Positions 19,545 through 27,697 of a DNA stretch of 64,000 nt are shown one piece after another. Under the pieces are notes generated by a model that saw only the letters and a list, made by a program, of their open reading frames with translations, was not told the DNA's origin and made no database searches. The stretch lies in the NCBI RefSeq assembly GCF_000718305.1, contig NZ_JOFQ01000005.1:308201-372200 (forward strand), given 5' to 3'. The position numbers and the translations under genes are program-made. The first letter of the stretch is position 1, and each line of letters begins with the position of its first letter. The stretch comes from Streptomyces niger (GTDB lineage: Bacteria > Actinomycetota > Actinomycetes > Streptomycetales > Streptomycetaceae).

Positions 19545-21053
19545 ATGGCGACGGAGCGCGACGGCATCGGGGCGAGTGGGCCGGAGGGTCACTGGACGGC
19601 AGAGGGGATCTTCCGGCGCTGGCAGCGGTTCTTCGAGCAGAAGCCGAGCCTCAAAGGGCTGACGCGGCTGGAGTTCACCGAGCACATCGCCTATCTGCTT
19701 TTCCTGAAACTCGACCATGAGCGCGCCCAGCGGACGGGGATGTTCGCGAGCCCGCCGATCGCGCCGGCGGACAGCTGGCCGAGTCTCGTGCTCGCCAGCG
19801 GTGAGGATCTGCACCGTGCCCTGACCGGGCTGATGGCCGAACTCGGCAAGCCGAACCCGCAGGACCCCCGCCGGGCAATCGCGAGTGTCCTCTTCCACGA
19901 CTCCCGCCCCTGGCCGGCCGACAAGATGGCGGATCTCGGACGGCTGATCGTCGAGGAGTTCGACCCGTACCGCTGGTCGGGCGTGCGCCGGGACGAGCTG
20001 GGCTCCGCCTTCTCCCTGTTGATTGCCGACTGCCGGGACGACGTCCGGGCCAAGCGGGAGACGGGTCAGTTCCTCACGCCACCCCATTTGCTCACTGTGA
20101 TAGCCAGGGCGCTCGCTCTCACCCCACAGGACCGGGTGGTCGACGCGGCCGTCGGAGTCGGCACCAGCCTCATCGCCGCCCACCACGAGATGGCCGCGCG
20201 CGGGGGCCGCGTGGACGCCGCCGCCATCGCAGGTGCCGACATCGACGTACAGATGTGCCGCCTTGCAACGATGAATGTACTCCTCAACACTGGGCGTCAG
20301 TTCCACGACGTCCCGCCGATACTGCGAGCGGACTCGCTCGACACGAAGGAACGTCTCGTACGCCGGTATGAGCGGGACGTGGCCGCCACCGCAGTCATCT
20401 GCAACCCGCCGTTCAAGAGCAACGTCGAGGCGAACACCGAGCAGCGAGACGACTTCTGGGCGCAGAACGCCACGCTCCCGGCCAACTTCCTCCAGCATCT
20501 GGCCATCACTCTCCCGCAGGGGGCCAGAGCGGCCGTCTTCGTTCCCGACGGTGTGCTGTTCCACGGCGGAGCGGCGGCCGCCATCCGCAGGGCACTTCTG
20601 AGGAACTGTGACGTGCACACCCTGCTGCGACTGCCGACCGGCATGTTCCACGACACCGGTTCCAAGTCGAACGTCCTCTTCTTCACCAAGTCCGTCCTGC
20701 GCCCGAACGGTGATCCGGCCACCGACGAGCTGTGGGTTTACGACGCCCGCGACCTGCACCACACGGACACCGAGAACCCGCTCACGGAGGGCGATTTCGC
20801 TGAGTTCCTGGAGGCGTACCGGCCCGAGGGGGAGGGGTGCGCGGGGCGCGCCGAATCGGCGCGCTTCAAGCGGTACGACCGTGACGAGGTGCGCAAGATA
20901 CTGGAGAGCCGCACCGCCAGCCTCGACCTGAAGACGCATCTCGCCGGCGCGCCCGACAACTTCGGCGAACCGCGCGAGATCGCCCGGTCGATTGTGGACC
21001 ACCTCGGCGACGCGCAAAGGAGCTTCCAGGTGGTGCTCGACTCGCTCAGCTGA
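19545..21053 (+). CDS. Divergent HsdM-like N6-adenine DNA methylase
   Basis: The 502-residue product from the ATG at 19545 has the HsdM layout: helical N-terminus (FTEHIAYLLFLKLDHERA), a methylase core, and the C-terminal LPTGMF...KSNVLFFTK segment. Motif IV NPPF is intact (Asn287). Motif I, normally DPACGTGG, reads DAAVGVGT (from Asp200): the GxG is kept but the Pro, Cys and second Gly-Gly are lost. It has no specificity subunit or HsdR of its own; the next gene, 52 bp on, encodes an AIPR protein. It may be an active solitary methylase, a SAM sensor, or a module working with the AIPR protein. A GTG at 19443 would add 34 residues. Confidence 0.88.
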   Translation: MATERDGIGASGPEGHWTAEGIFRRWQRFFEQKPSLKGLTRLEFTEHIAYLLFLKLDHERAQRTGMFASPPIAPADSWPSLVLASGEDLHRALTGLMAELGKPNPQDPRRAIASVLFHDSRPWPADKMADLGRLIVEEFDPYRWSGVRRDELGSAFSLLIADCRDDVRAKRETGQFLTPPHLLTVIARALALTPQDRVVDAAVGVGTSLIAAHHEMAARGGRVDAAAIAGADIDVQMCRLATMNVLLNTGRQFHDVPPILRADSLDTKERLVRRYERDVAATAVICNPPFKSNVEANTEQRDDFWAQNATLPANFLQHLAITLPQGARAAVFVPDGVLFHGGAAAAIRRALLRNCDVHTLLRLPTGMFHDTGSKSNVLFFTKSVLRPNGDPATDELWVYDARDLHHTDTENPLTEGDFAEFLEAYRPEGEGCAGRAESARFKRYDRDEVRKILESRTASLDLKTHLAGAPDNFGEPREIARSIVDHLGDAQRSFQVVLDSLS

Positions 21054-21105
21054 CGCCTCCGTGCCGCCCTCTTTCGCTGCTCCCCGTCAGCCGAACAGGA
21101 AGACC

Positions 21106-23259
21106 ATGAACGCGACTCTCCAGCAGCCCGCCGTCCCCGCCCCGGTCCGCCAGACCGCGCGTGCCTTCGACGAGACGTACACCAGCCTCATCAACATGAG
21201 CGACTTCGGTAATCGTCCGTCGGAGCAGACCAAGCCCGCTTTCCGCTCCCGCGCCCTGGCGGCGCACGCCGTGCGGATCATGACGGGATGGACGCCCGAG
21301 CAGGCGGCCGACTGTGTCATCGACGGTGGCCAGGACCAGGGAATCGACGCCATCGCCATCGACGAGGCGGCCGCACACATCTACCTCGTACAGGCCAAGT
21401 GGAGCGCGAACGGGACAGCCAAGGCCGATGAGACCGCGGTGCAGAAGCTCTTCGCGGGTCTGAGGCTCATCGACTCCGGAGAGGCCGGCCAGTTCAACCC
21501 TCGCGGTCAGATACTCGTCAAGCAGGCACACGAACTCATCACTGAGAAGGCCACCCGGATCACACAGGTGGTCGTCCTCATGGGTGTCGAGCCGCCCGCG
21601 CCGGGTGTACGGCAGGCCATCGAAAACGGCGAGAAGGAGTTCAACTCCCTCGGTGACTACGTCGACCACCGGTTCCTGCATGCCCCCGAGATCCACGCGC
21701 TGGTCCGCGAGGATCAGCACAGCGACCCCATCACCCTGGAAGTGACGCTGAGCCCCTGGTTCAGCGTGCCCTCGCCCTACCTCTCCTACGAGGGGATCGT
21801 GCAGGCGGAGGAGATCGCGAGCTGGGCCGAGCACGGCAACGAGCTGTTCGCCCGCAACATCCGCAACCCCCTGGGGCTGACCCCCATCAACAAGGAGCTG
21901 GTGGACACCCTCACTGAGGAGCCGTCCCACTTTTGGTACTTCAACAACGGTGTCACGGTCCTGTGCGACTCCGTGAACGCGGTGTTCAGATCGCAGCGGG
22001 TTCCCGAGCGTCACCCTGTCCGCCTCACTGCCCATGGCGCCAGCGTCGTGAACGGCGCGCAGACCGTACGTTCCGTCATCGACGCCGCCCAGCAGGCCGA
22101 GGACGCCGAACTCGCACAGGTCACCGTCCGCTTCATCGTCACCGGTGGCGACGCCGAGTTCGCCAACCGCACCACCCAGGCCACCAACCGGCAGAACCAC
22201 ATCACCGAACGCGACCGCATCGCCCTCGACCCCGTCCAGGCAGAGCTCATCGCCGAGTTCCGCGCCGAACTCGGCCTCGTATACAGCGTGCGCCGCAGCG
22301 AACTCGAACCGCAGGACGACGAGGGCTGCTCCGTCGTGGAAGCTGCGTGCGCGCTCGCCTGCGCCCACAGCGGCAGCCGGTTCGCGGCCCGGCTCGTCGC
22401 GTCCGGCTCCACCGACGTGCTGTGGGAACGGGGCGGCAGCGGCATCTACGACCCCCTCTTCCGCTCCGTTCCCAGCGTGTACGAGACCTGGAACGCTGTG
22501 AACGTCCTGCGGGCGGTGCGTACGGCTCTGCGTGCGGAACGCGAACAGTACGCCGGGCGCGCGGCCGCCGTCATCGACGACGGCACATTCCTCATCACCC
22601 ACCTGGTGTTCCGGCAGCTCCTCACCCAGGATGCTGGCATGGGCGAACCGGACCAGTCGCTCACCTGGGCTGCCGAGGCCAAGGCGCAGGTGCCCGACCT
22701 GGTCAAGCGCGTCGTCCCGGCGCTCGTACAGGCTCTGGATGGTGTGGGAACTCGTTCGAGCCTTCAGCGGGTGTGCGCCGATTCGGGAGAGGCCGCCGAC
22801 CTCGTGACCGCGGCCCTGGCAGCTCTCGAAGGCAGCGGGGTCGAAGACGCGGCAGCGCAGTACCGGCGCGAGGAGAACAAGCCCCGTAAGCGACGCAGGC
22901 CCAACGCCGTGCACGTCATCGTCGACAAAGGCGCCCTGGAGGAGGGAACACCGCTGCATCTGGCCCTGTACCTACAGCCGGAGAAGGACGCGCTGTCCGC
23001 TTGGCTCGACGCAAACCCGCGCCGCGCATTCGCGAAGTGGACCAATACCAACCGGGCACGTCCGATCATCTGGGCCGCCGACGGCAACGCCTACTCGCCC
23101 AGCGGTCTCATCGCACGGATGTGGGAGCTGGCCGAGTGGGAGGGCCGTCCCGTCTCTAACCAGGGCACCTCCCGTTGGGCTACCCAGGATGGAGAGACCC
23201 TTGCCGTCCTCGCGCGGCGGCTCCTTGACAGTATGGAGGAAGAGAAGGACGCCGAGTAG
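21106..23259 (+). CDS. AIPR-family (abortive infection phage resistance) protein with N-terminal nuclease-like domain
   Basis: A 717-residue protein. The middle (about 200-430) carries the AIPR signatures NIRNPLG, HFWYFNNGVTVLCD and VNGAQTVRS. The N-terminal part contains GIDAIAID (Asp81) followed by VQAKW (Gln96, Lys98), the D...QxK spacing of Mrr-like PD-(D/E)xK nucleases. The C-terminal 250 residues are not recognised. AIPR proteins are known parts of phage-defence loci. The ATG at 21106 follows AGGA. It is the last gene of the island and is probably co-transcribed with the divergent methylase gene 52 bp upstream. The nuclease activity is inferred from motifs only. Confidence 0.88.
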   Translation: MNATLQQPAVPAPVRQTARAFDETYTSLINMSDFGNRPSEQTKPAFRSRALAAHAVRIMTGWTPEQAADCVIDGGQDQGIDAIAIDEAAAHIYLVQAKWSANGTAKADETAVQKLFAGLRLIDSGEAGQFNPRGQILVKQAHELITEKATRITQVVVLMGVEPPAPGVRQAIENGEKEFNSLGDYVDHRFLHAPEIHALVREDQHSDPITLEVTLSPWFSVPSPYLSYEGIVQAEEIASWAEHGNELFARNIRNPLGLTPINKELVDTLTEEPSHFWYFNNGVTVLCDSVNAVFRSQRVPERHPVRLTAHGASVVNGAQTVRSVIDAAQQAEDAELAQVTVRFIVTGGDAEFANRTTQATNRQNHITERDRIALDPVQAELIAEFRAELGLVYSVRRSELEPQDDEGCSVVEAACALACAHSGSRFAARLVASGSTDVLWERGGSGIYDPLFRSVPSVYETWNAVNVLRAVRTALRAEREQYAGRAAAVIDDGTFLITHLVFRQLLTQDAGMGEPDQSLTWAAEAKAQVPDLVKRVVPALVQALDGVGTRSSLQRVCADSGEAADLVTAALAALEGSGVEDAAAQYRREENKPRKRRRPNAVHVIVDKGALEEGTPLHLALYLQPEKDALSAWLDANPRRAFAKWTNTNRARPIIWAADGNAYSPSGLIARMWELAEWEGRPVSNQGTSRWATQDGETLAVLARRLLDSMEEEKDAE

Positions 23260-23512
23260 CAGCCGAGCAGGTCGGGGCTTCTCCGGCCGTAACGCGGATT
23301 CCTCGTTTGTGGTTACGTCGAGCGCCATGTAGGCGCGCTCCAGAGCTGGGGCCAGCTGACAGATAGGCCGTCGGGCCGTGCCGCATGCTCCGCTGACAGC
23401 ACTGTGCTATTTGACGCCGACGCTCTGAAACCGTGAACCACCCGTGGACAGATTACGTCCGCCCGATCGCGAACGCGCCTCGGACCTGCCGCTTTGTTTG
23501 AGTGTTAAGCGC

Positions 23513-23555
23513 CCTCCGGAGACGTGTGCGCAGGTTCGAATCCTGCCAGGGGCAC
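23513..23555 (+). repeat. Right attachment-like repeat (displaced tRNA-Arg 3' end)
   Basis: A 43-bp copy of 11239-11281 with two changes: C to A at 23522 (anticodon stem) and G to A at 23548 (acceptor stem). The 5' half of a tRNA is absent upstream, so this is not a functional tRNA gene. Confidence 0.85.
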
Positions 23556-23604
23556 AGCAACCGGATCAGCGTAATGACACCGCTGATCAGCCCATGTGCC
23601 AAGG

Positions 23605-23644
23605 ACGAAGGGTCGGGCCCATCTCAATGGGTCCGGCCCTTCGT
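23605..23644 (+). terminator. Strong hairpin after the displaced tRNA 3' end
   Basis: An 18-bp stem (23605-23622 with 23627-23644) and a 4-nt loop CTCA; 16 positions pair canonically and two as G-U. It lies 50 bp after the displaced tRNA end, so it is plausibly the original terminator of tRNA-Arg before the island inserted. It also faces the 3' end of the convergent gene at 23668. Confidence 0.75.
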
Positions 23645-23667
23645 CGTGTCTGGGTGTGTCGCGCACG

Positions 23668-24153
23668 TCAGGGCTTTGCGGACGGAGTGCGGTCCGAAAT
23701 GGGCCATACGTATGGGAGGCCTCGGGGTGTGTCCGGGAAGTGCTGGGCGTAGTAGGTCGGGTCCTTGGTGAGGAGGGCCGATTGGTGGCTGCGGTGGAAG
23801 GCGGGGTCGCCGAGCCAGTTGGGGAGGTCGCCGGAGGCAGCCAGTTCCGCGTAGGTGCGTGGTGGATGCGAGTCGGCGGACGACGTTGCGGCGTAGTCCT
23901 GGGTGAGGGTGACGGCGCAGGTGTCCTGGCGGCCGGTGGCGGTCCAGACGCGGCAGATTTCCAGGCCGTAGCGGACGAGGGCTTCTTCGTAGCCCGTCCA
24001 CATGCGGACCGCCGGGTGGTGGCGCCAGCCGTAGCCGGGGACGGTGAGGCCACGCAGGACCTGGAGCGCTTCGACGCGCTGTTTGCCGAGGCGGCGGGCG
24101 TCCAGGACCGCGGCGGAGGCGGAGAAGTCCGGGTACGGGAGGAATGTCTGCAC
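23668..24153 (-). CDS. Pyrimidine-dimer DNA glycosylase-like (MSMEG_6728-type) protein
   Basis: A 161-residue product from a GTG at 24153 (N-terminus MQTFLPYPDF). Recognisable segments are LDARRLGKQRVEALQVLR and GWRHHPAVRMWTGYEEAL, typical of a small actinobacterial family distantly related to the T4 endonuclease V type pyrimidine-dimer excision fold. DNA repair activity is not demonstrated for most members. The frame stays open upstream to 24453, but that part is GC-biased nonsense. It lies just outside the island; its 3' end faces the strong hairpin. Confidence 0.72.
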   Translation of the reverse strand: MQTFLPYPDFSASAAVLDARRLGKQRVEALQVLRGLTVPGYGWRHHPAVRMWTGYEEALVRYGLEICRVWTATGRQDTCAVTLTQDYAATSSADSHPPRTYAELAASGDLPNWLGDPAFHRSHQSALLTKDPTYYAQHFPDTPRGLPYVWPISDRTPSAKP

Positions 24154-24251
24154 GGGGACATGCGTAACCGCTCTCCCGGGCGCGTAACCGTGCCATGCGG
24201 GAGGCGGCCCGCCGCCGGGTGCTGCGGGGCGGCGGAGTGGCGCGTGAGCGG

Positions 24252-24488
24252 TCACACGAGGGGTCCCGGAACTCCGGCCCCGCCCTCCTTCACGCCGTTC
24301 ACGAACGCATTCCACGCGGCGGCGGAGAACGTGAGCACCGGTCCGGCGGGGTTCTTGCTGTCGCGCACGGGGACGAGGCCGACGTGTATGTAACGGCTGC
24401 CGACTTCCACGCAGTCGCCGCCGCCGCCGTCGCTGTACGAGCTCTTGCGCCACACGGCGGAAGCGTGCTCAGGTCGCGAGCTTGGCAT
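24252..24488 (-). CDS. DUF397 domain protein paired with an XRE regulator
   Basis: A 78-residue protein with the complete DUF397 pattern: VWRKSSYSDGGGGDCVEVG, VPVRDSKNPAGPVLTFS and a conserved Trp near the end. The ATG at 24488 overlaps the 3' end of the XRE gene by 20 bp, so the two are translationally coupled. In Streptomyces such pairs (for example Scr1-Scp1) act as regulator and antagonist, often on development and antibiotic production; that role is inferred here by family. Confidence 0.9.
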   Translation of the reverse strand: MPSSRPEHASAVWRKSSYSDGGGGDCVEVGSRYIHVGLVPVRDSKNPAGPVLTFSAAAWNAFVNGVKEGGAGVPGPLV

Positions 24489-25344
24489 GGTCGAATTCCT
24501 CCATCGCCTGCTGGAGCAGGGCCCTTGACGTGTCCGGTGGCAGCGCCCGGGCGTGCACAAGATCGTAACGATACGAGTGTCTGGCCACCATGGCCCTGTC
24601 TTCCACCAACTCCCCGGAATGTCCAGCCTCCAGGTATGCCACGTCCGATGCGTGCTCGAACGACAGCAGAGTGAGCGAGCCCCCCATAGCCGAGTGTCCG
24701 CCGGCGGCGAAGGGAAGCACCTGCACCTCGATACGAGGCAGTCCCGCCGCCTCGACGACACGGGCCAGCTGGTCGCGCATGACCGCATGCCCGCCCACCG
24801 GGCGGCGGATCACTGCCTCGTCGAGTACGACCCACAGCAGCGGGGGTTCCGCCCGCTGCAGGAGGGCCTGGCGGCTCACCCGGGTTGCCACCTTCTCCTC
24901 GATCTCCTCCGCTGTGCACCAGGGCTGACCGAGCCGCAGCACTTCGCGCGCGTACGCCTCCGTCTGGAGGAGACCGGGCACGCTGTGCGCCATGTACTTG
25001 TGCATGGCGGTCGCCCTGGCCTCGTGCTCCATGAATCTGCGCGCCCAATCCGGATACGGCGTGCGTTTGATGTGCTCCCACAGGTCCGTCAGGTCGCCGC
25101 CCGCGTCGAGGAGCGTGTCCAGTCTTCGTGAGACGTCCTGCGGCGGGGTCTCATTGCCCAGTTCGAACTGGGCAATGCGGCTGTGTGCGAGCGGAATCCG
25201 GTCGCCCAGCTCGCGCTGGGTCAGTCCCGCGCGGACGCGGAGCTTGCGCAGCTTCGAGCCGTACAGCGCCGCGAGTGACGTGGATGGGTCGAGTTCCTTC
25301 GGTGCGGGCACGGTCACCCCCGTATCGTGTCGGCGGTCCAGCAC
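24469..25344 (-). CDS. XRE-family regulator with DUF5753 domain (WhiJ type)
   Basis: A 291-residue protein. The N-terminal helix-turn-helix (about 30-85) has GLTQRELGDRIPLAHSRIAQFE. The C-terminal DUF5753 sensor-like region (about 105-280) includes AHSVPGLLQTEAYAR and a PFAAGGHSAMGGSLTLL segment typical of the WhiJ class. The GTG at 25344 is chosen because GGAGAG lies 6 bases upstream; a second GTG at 25317 is possible. It is coupled to the downstream DUF397 gene. Confidence 0.92.
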   Translation of the reverse strand: MLDRRHDTGVTVPAPKELDPSTSLAALYGSKLRKLRVRAGLTQRELGDRIPLAHSRIAQFELGNETPPQDVSRRLDTLLDAGGDLTDLWEHIKRTPYPDWARRFMEHEARATAMHKYMAHSVPGLLQTEAYAREVLRLGQPWCTAEEIEEKVATRVSRQALLQRAEPPLLWVVLDEAVIRRPVGGHAVMRDQLARVVEAAGLPRIEVQVLPFAAGGHSAMGGSLTLLSFEHASDVAYLEAGHSGELVEDRAMVARHSYRYDLVHARALPPDTSRALLQQAMEEFDHAKLAT

Positions 25345-25394
25345 TCGTTACTCTCCGCGAGAGTAGCGGTACGCACCCACATCACAGGGGCGGT

Positions 25395-26036
25395 TCACGC
25401 GTCCGTGCGGATCACCACCACCAGCGTGCGGGGGCCGTGTACGCCCTCGACCCGCTCCAGTTCGATGTCGGAGGTGGCGGAGGGGCCGCTGATGAGAGTG
25501 GTGGGGCGGGTGGGGGCGAGGCGGGCCACGGTCTCGGGGACGCCGGCCTCCACCGTCGACCGGTCGACTACGCAAACGTGCAGGTCGGGGACGAGGGTGA
25601 GGGCGCGGCGGCCCTGGTCGGGCGAGGCGTCGAGGAAGATGGTGCCGGTCTCGGCGCAGGTGACGGCGGAGGCGGTCACCACCCCGTCCAGCGCGTCCAG
25701 TTCGGGCGCGGGAACGTCGGCGGAGTCGCGCCGGACCTCGCCGTCGTACGCCGTGAGCCAGGACGGGTCGAGGCTGGGCGGTACGCCGATGCGGCGGGCG
25801 CCGTGGTCGCGCAGTACGGCGGCGAGCACTTGGGCGGTGTCCGCGGCCGGGCAGGCATGCACCTCGGCCTTGTAGTCGACCAGGCGGTCGGTCAGCAGTT
25901 CCAGGAGTTCGTCGGTGGGGAGGGTACGGCCGGTGCGGTAGGCGCGCGGGATCGTCACCTCCTCGGCGGGTGCCAGAGCCTGGGCGTCGCGGATGCGGGC
26001 CAGGATCGCCTCGCGGGCGGTGGTGGGTGCGGTCAC
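25395..26036 (-). CDS. lutC: Lactate utilisation protein C (LUD domain)
   Basis: Third subunit of the LutABC L-lactate oxidase complex, which turns L-lactate into pyruvate. The 213 residues form one LUD domain with GPSATSDIELERVEGVHGPR near the C-terminus. The GTG at 26036 overlaps the lutB stop (GTGA), so the genes are coupled. It is the last gene of the lutABC operon; the XRE gene follows on the same strand 50 bp away. Confidence 0.92.
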   Translation of the reverse strand: MTAPTTAREAILARIRDAQALAPAEEVTIPRAYRTGRTLPTDELLELLTDRLVDYKAEVHACPAADTAQVLAAVLRDHGARRIGVPPSLDPSWLTAYDGEVRRDSADVPAPELDALDGVVTASAVTCAETGTIFLDASPDQGRRALTLVPDLHVCVVDRSTVEAGVPETVARLAPTRPTTLISGPSATSDIELERVEGVHGPRTLVVVIRTDA

Positions 26037-27697
26037 TGTTCCTCCTCGTCGTGGACGTCGCCGTCGGCCCGGGAGCCCGCCGCATCCTCGGCATGAGCCC
26101 CTGCCGACCGTCCCCGCGCCCCTTCCTCCGCCGTCGTCGTCCGGAGGGCCTCCCGGCCCTCCTTCGCCGCCGCGCGCATCGTCTTCGCGCCCTCCTCCGA
26201 GGCCAGCCATGCCCGGAAGGTCTGCTTCGGTGGGGCCGGGGTGTCGCGGGTGTCGCTCCAACCGTTGAAGGGGGGCGGGAGGTGGGAGATGCGGCCGTCG
26301 CGGCCCGCCAGGGCACGGCCCAGTCCCGACGCCTTCTGCGCCGCCCGGTACACCCCCGGCCTGCCCATCACGGCGGCCGCGGCCTTCATGGCCAGTTGCT
26401 CGGCCGTCGTACCGGCGGCCTCGGTGTGCTGGTGGCGGAGTTCGACGAGGAGGGACGGGATGTCGATCTTCACGGGGCAGGCGTCGTAGCAGGCGCCGCA
26501 GAGCGTGGAGGCGTATGGGAGCGAGCTGTTGGGGTCGTCGGAGGAAACGTCCATCCCGGCGAGTTGCGGGGTGAGGACGGCGCCGATGGGGCCGGGGTAG
26601 GTCGAGCCGTACGCGTGGCCGCCGGCCCGCTCGTACACCGGGCAGACGTTCAGGCAGGCCGAGCAGCGGATGCAGTTGAGGGCCTGGCGGCCGATCTTGT
26701 CGGCGAGGGCCGCCGTGCGTCCGTTGTCGAGGAGGACGAGGTGGAAGTTCTGGGGACCGTCGCCCGGCGTCACGCCCGTCCACATCGAGGTGTACGGGTT
26801 CATGCGCTCGCCCGTGGAGCTGCGCGGCAGGAGTTGGAGGAAGACCTCCAGGTCCGCGAAGCGGGGGAGGATCTTTTCGATGCCCATGACGGTGATCAGG
26901 GTGTCGGGGAGGGTGAGGCACATGCGGCCGTTGCCCTCGGACTCGACGACCGAGAGGGTGCCGGTCTCGGCGATGCCGAAGTTGGCGCCGGAGACGGCGA
27001 CGGGGGTGGTCAGGAACTTCTCGCGCAGGTAGGCGCGGGCTGCGGCGGCGAGGTGGGCCGGTACGGAGTCCAGGTCCGGGTCGACGCCGGGGATGCGGTC
27101 GCGGAAGATCTCGCGGATCTCGTCGCGGTTGCGGTGGATGGCCGGGACGAGAATGTGGGACGGCTTGTCGTCGGCGAGCTGGACGATCAGCTCGGCGAGG
27201 TCGGTCTCGTGGGCCTTGATGCCTTGCTCGGCGAGGTGTTCGTTGAGGCCGATCTCCTGGGTGGCCATCGACTTGACCTTGATGACCTCGTCGGAGCCGG
27301 TCTGCTGGACGAGGCGGGTGACGATGTCGTTCGCCTCGGCGCCGTCGCGGGCCCAGTGGACCGTGCCGCCGGCCTCGGTGACCTTCGCCTCCAGCTGCTC
27401 CAGCAGCTCGGGGAGGCGGTTCATGGTGTCGGTCTTGATCGCGGAGCCGGCGTCGCGCAGCGCTTCCCAGTCGGGGAGTTCGCCGGTGACGGCGAGCCGT
27501 TTGGCGCGGATGGTGTGGGTGGCCTTGCCGAGGTTGCGGCGCAGCTGGTCGTTGCGGAGCTCGTCGTGGGCGGCCCGCGGGAACTTCCGGTCGCCGCGCA
27601 GGTTGCCGGTGCCGTACGGGGAACGGGGCGGGACGGTGGGCATGCCGAGGTAGGTCGTACGGGCGGGCGCGTCGGCCTGCGAGGTACGGGGGCTCAT
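26033..27697 (-). CDS. lutB: Lactate utilisation iron-sulfur protein B
   Basis: Electron-transfer subunit of the LutABC lactate-oxidising complex. The 554-residue product has an N-terminal LUD domain (about 60-300). Two ferredoxin-type cysteine clusters follow: CIRCSACLNVCP (from Cys342) and CGACYDACP (from Cys400), each expected to bind one [4Fe-4S]. The ATG at 27697 overlaps the lutA stop by ATGA. The last 60 residues are Ala/Arg/Glu-rich and variable in the family. Confidence 0.95.
   Translation of the reverse strand: MSPRTSQADAPARTTYLGMPTVPPRSPYGTGNLRGDRKFPRAAHDELRNDQLRRNLGKATHTIRAKRLAVTGELPDWEALRDAGSAIKTDTMNRLPELLEQLEAKVTEAGGTVHWARDGAEANDIVTRLVQQTGSDEVIKVKSMATQEIGLNEHLAEQGIKAHETDLAELIVQLADDKPSHILVPAIHRNRDEIREIFRDRIPGVDPDLDSVPAHLAAAARAYLREKFLTTPVAVSGANFGIAETGTLSVVESEGNGRMCLTLPDTLITVMGIEKILPRFADLEVFLQLLPRSSTGERMNPYTSMWTGVTPGDGPQNFHLVLLDNGRTAALADKIGRQALNCIRCSACLNVCPVYERAGGHAYGSTYPGPIGAVLTPQLAGMDVSSDDPNSSLPYASTLCGACYDACPVKIDIPSLLVELRHQHTEAAGTTAEQLAMKAAAAVMGRPGVYRAAQKASGLGRALAGRDGRISHLPPPFNGWSDTRDTPAPPKQTFRAWLASEEGAKTMRAAAKEGREALRTTTAEEGARGRSAGAHAEDAAGSRADGDVHDEEEQ

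Larger units (their letters stand above)
11239..23555. mobile_element. tRNA-Arg-associated genomic island carrying type I R-M and AIPR genes
   Basis: The 12.3-kb interval is bounded by direct repeats of the tRNA-Arg 3' end. Its cargo is hsdRSM, an orphan DUF397 gene, a second HsdM-like gene and an AIPR gene. Parts of it, notably hsdS and the ends, are visibly lower in GC than the flanks. No integrase, excisionase or conjugation gene is recognisable, so it may be a non-autonomous or decayed element, or it was mobilised by a helper. The boundaries come from the repeats; the mechanism is inferred. Confidence 0.8.
23260..23667. other. Right end of the island and junction
   Basis: A 408-bp spacer between the AIPR gene and the next minus-strand gene. 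It contains the displaced tRNA-Arg 3' end and a strong hairpin, both annotated separately. No gene is seen. Confidence 0.5.

Noticed and set aside
23513..23555. A second tRNA-Arg gene
   Set aside because: Only the 3' part is present and no 5' acceptor or D arm precedes it.
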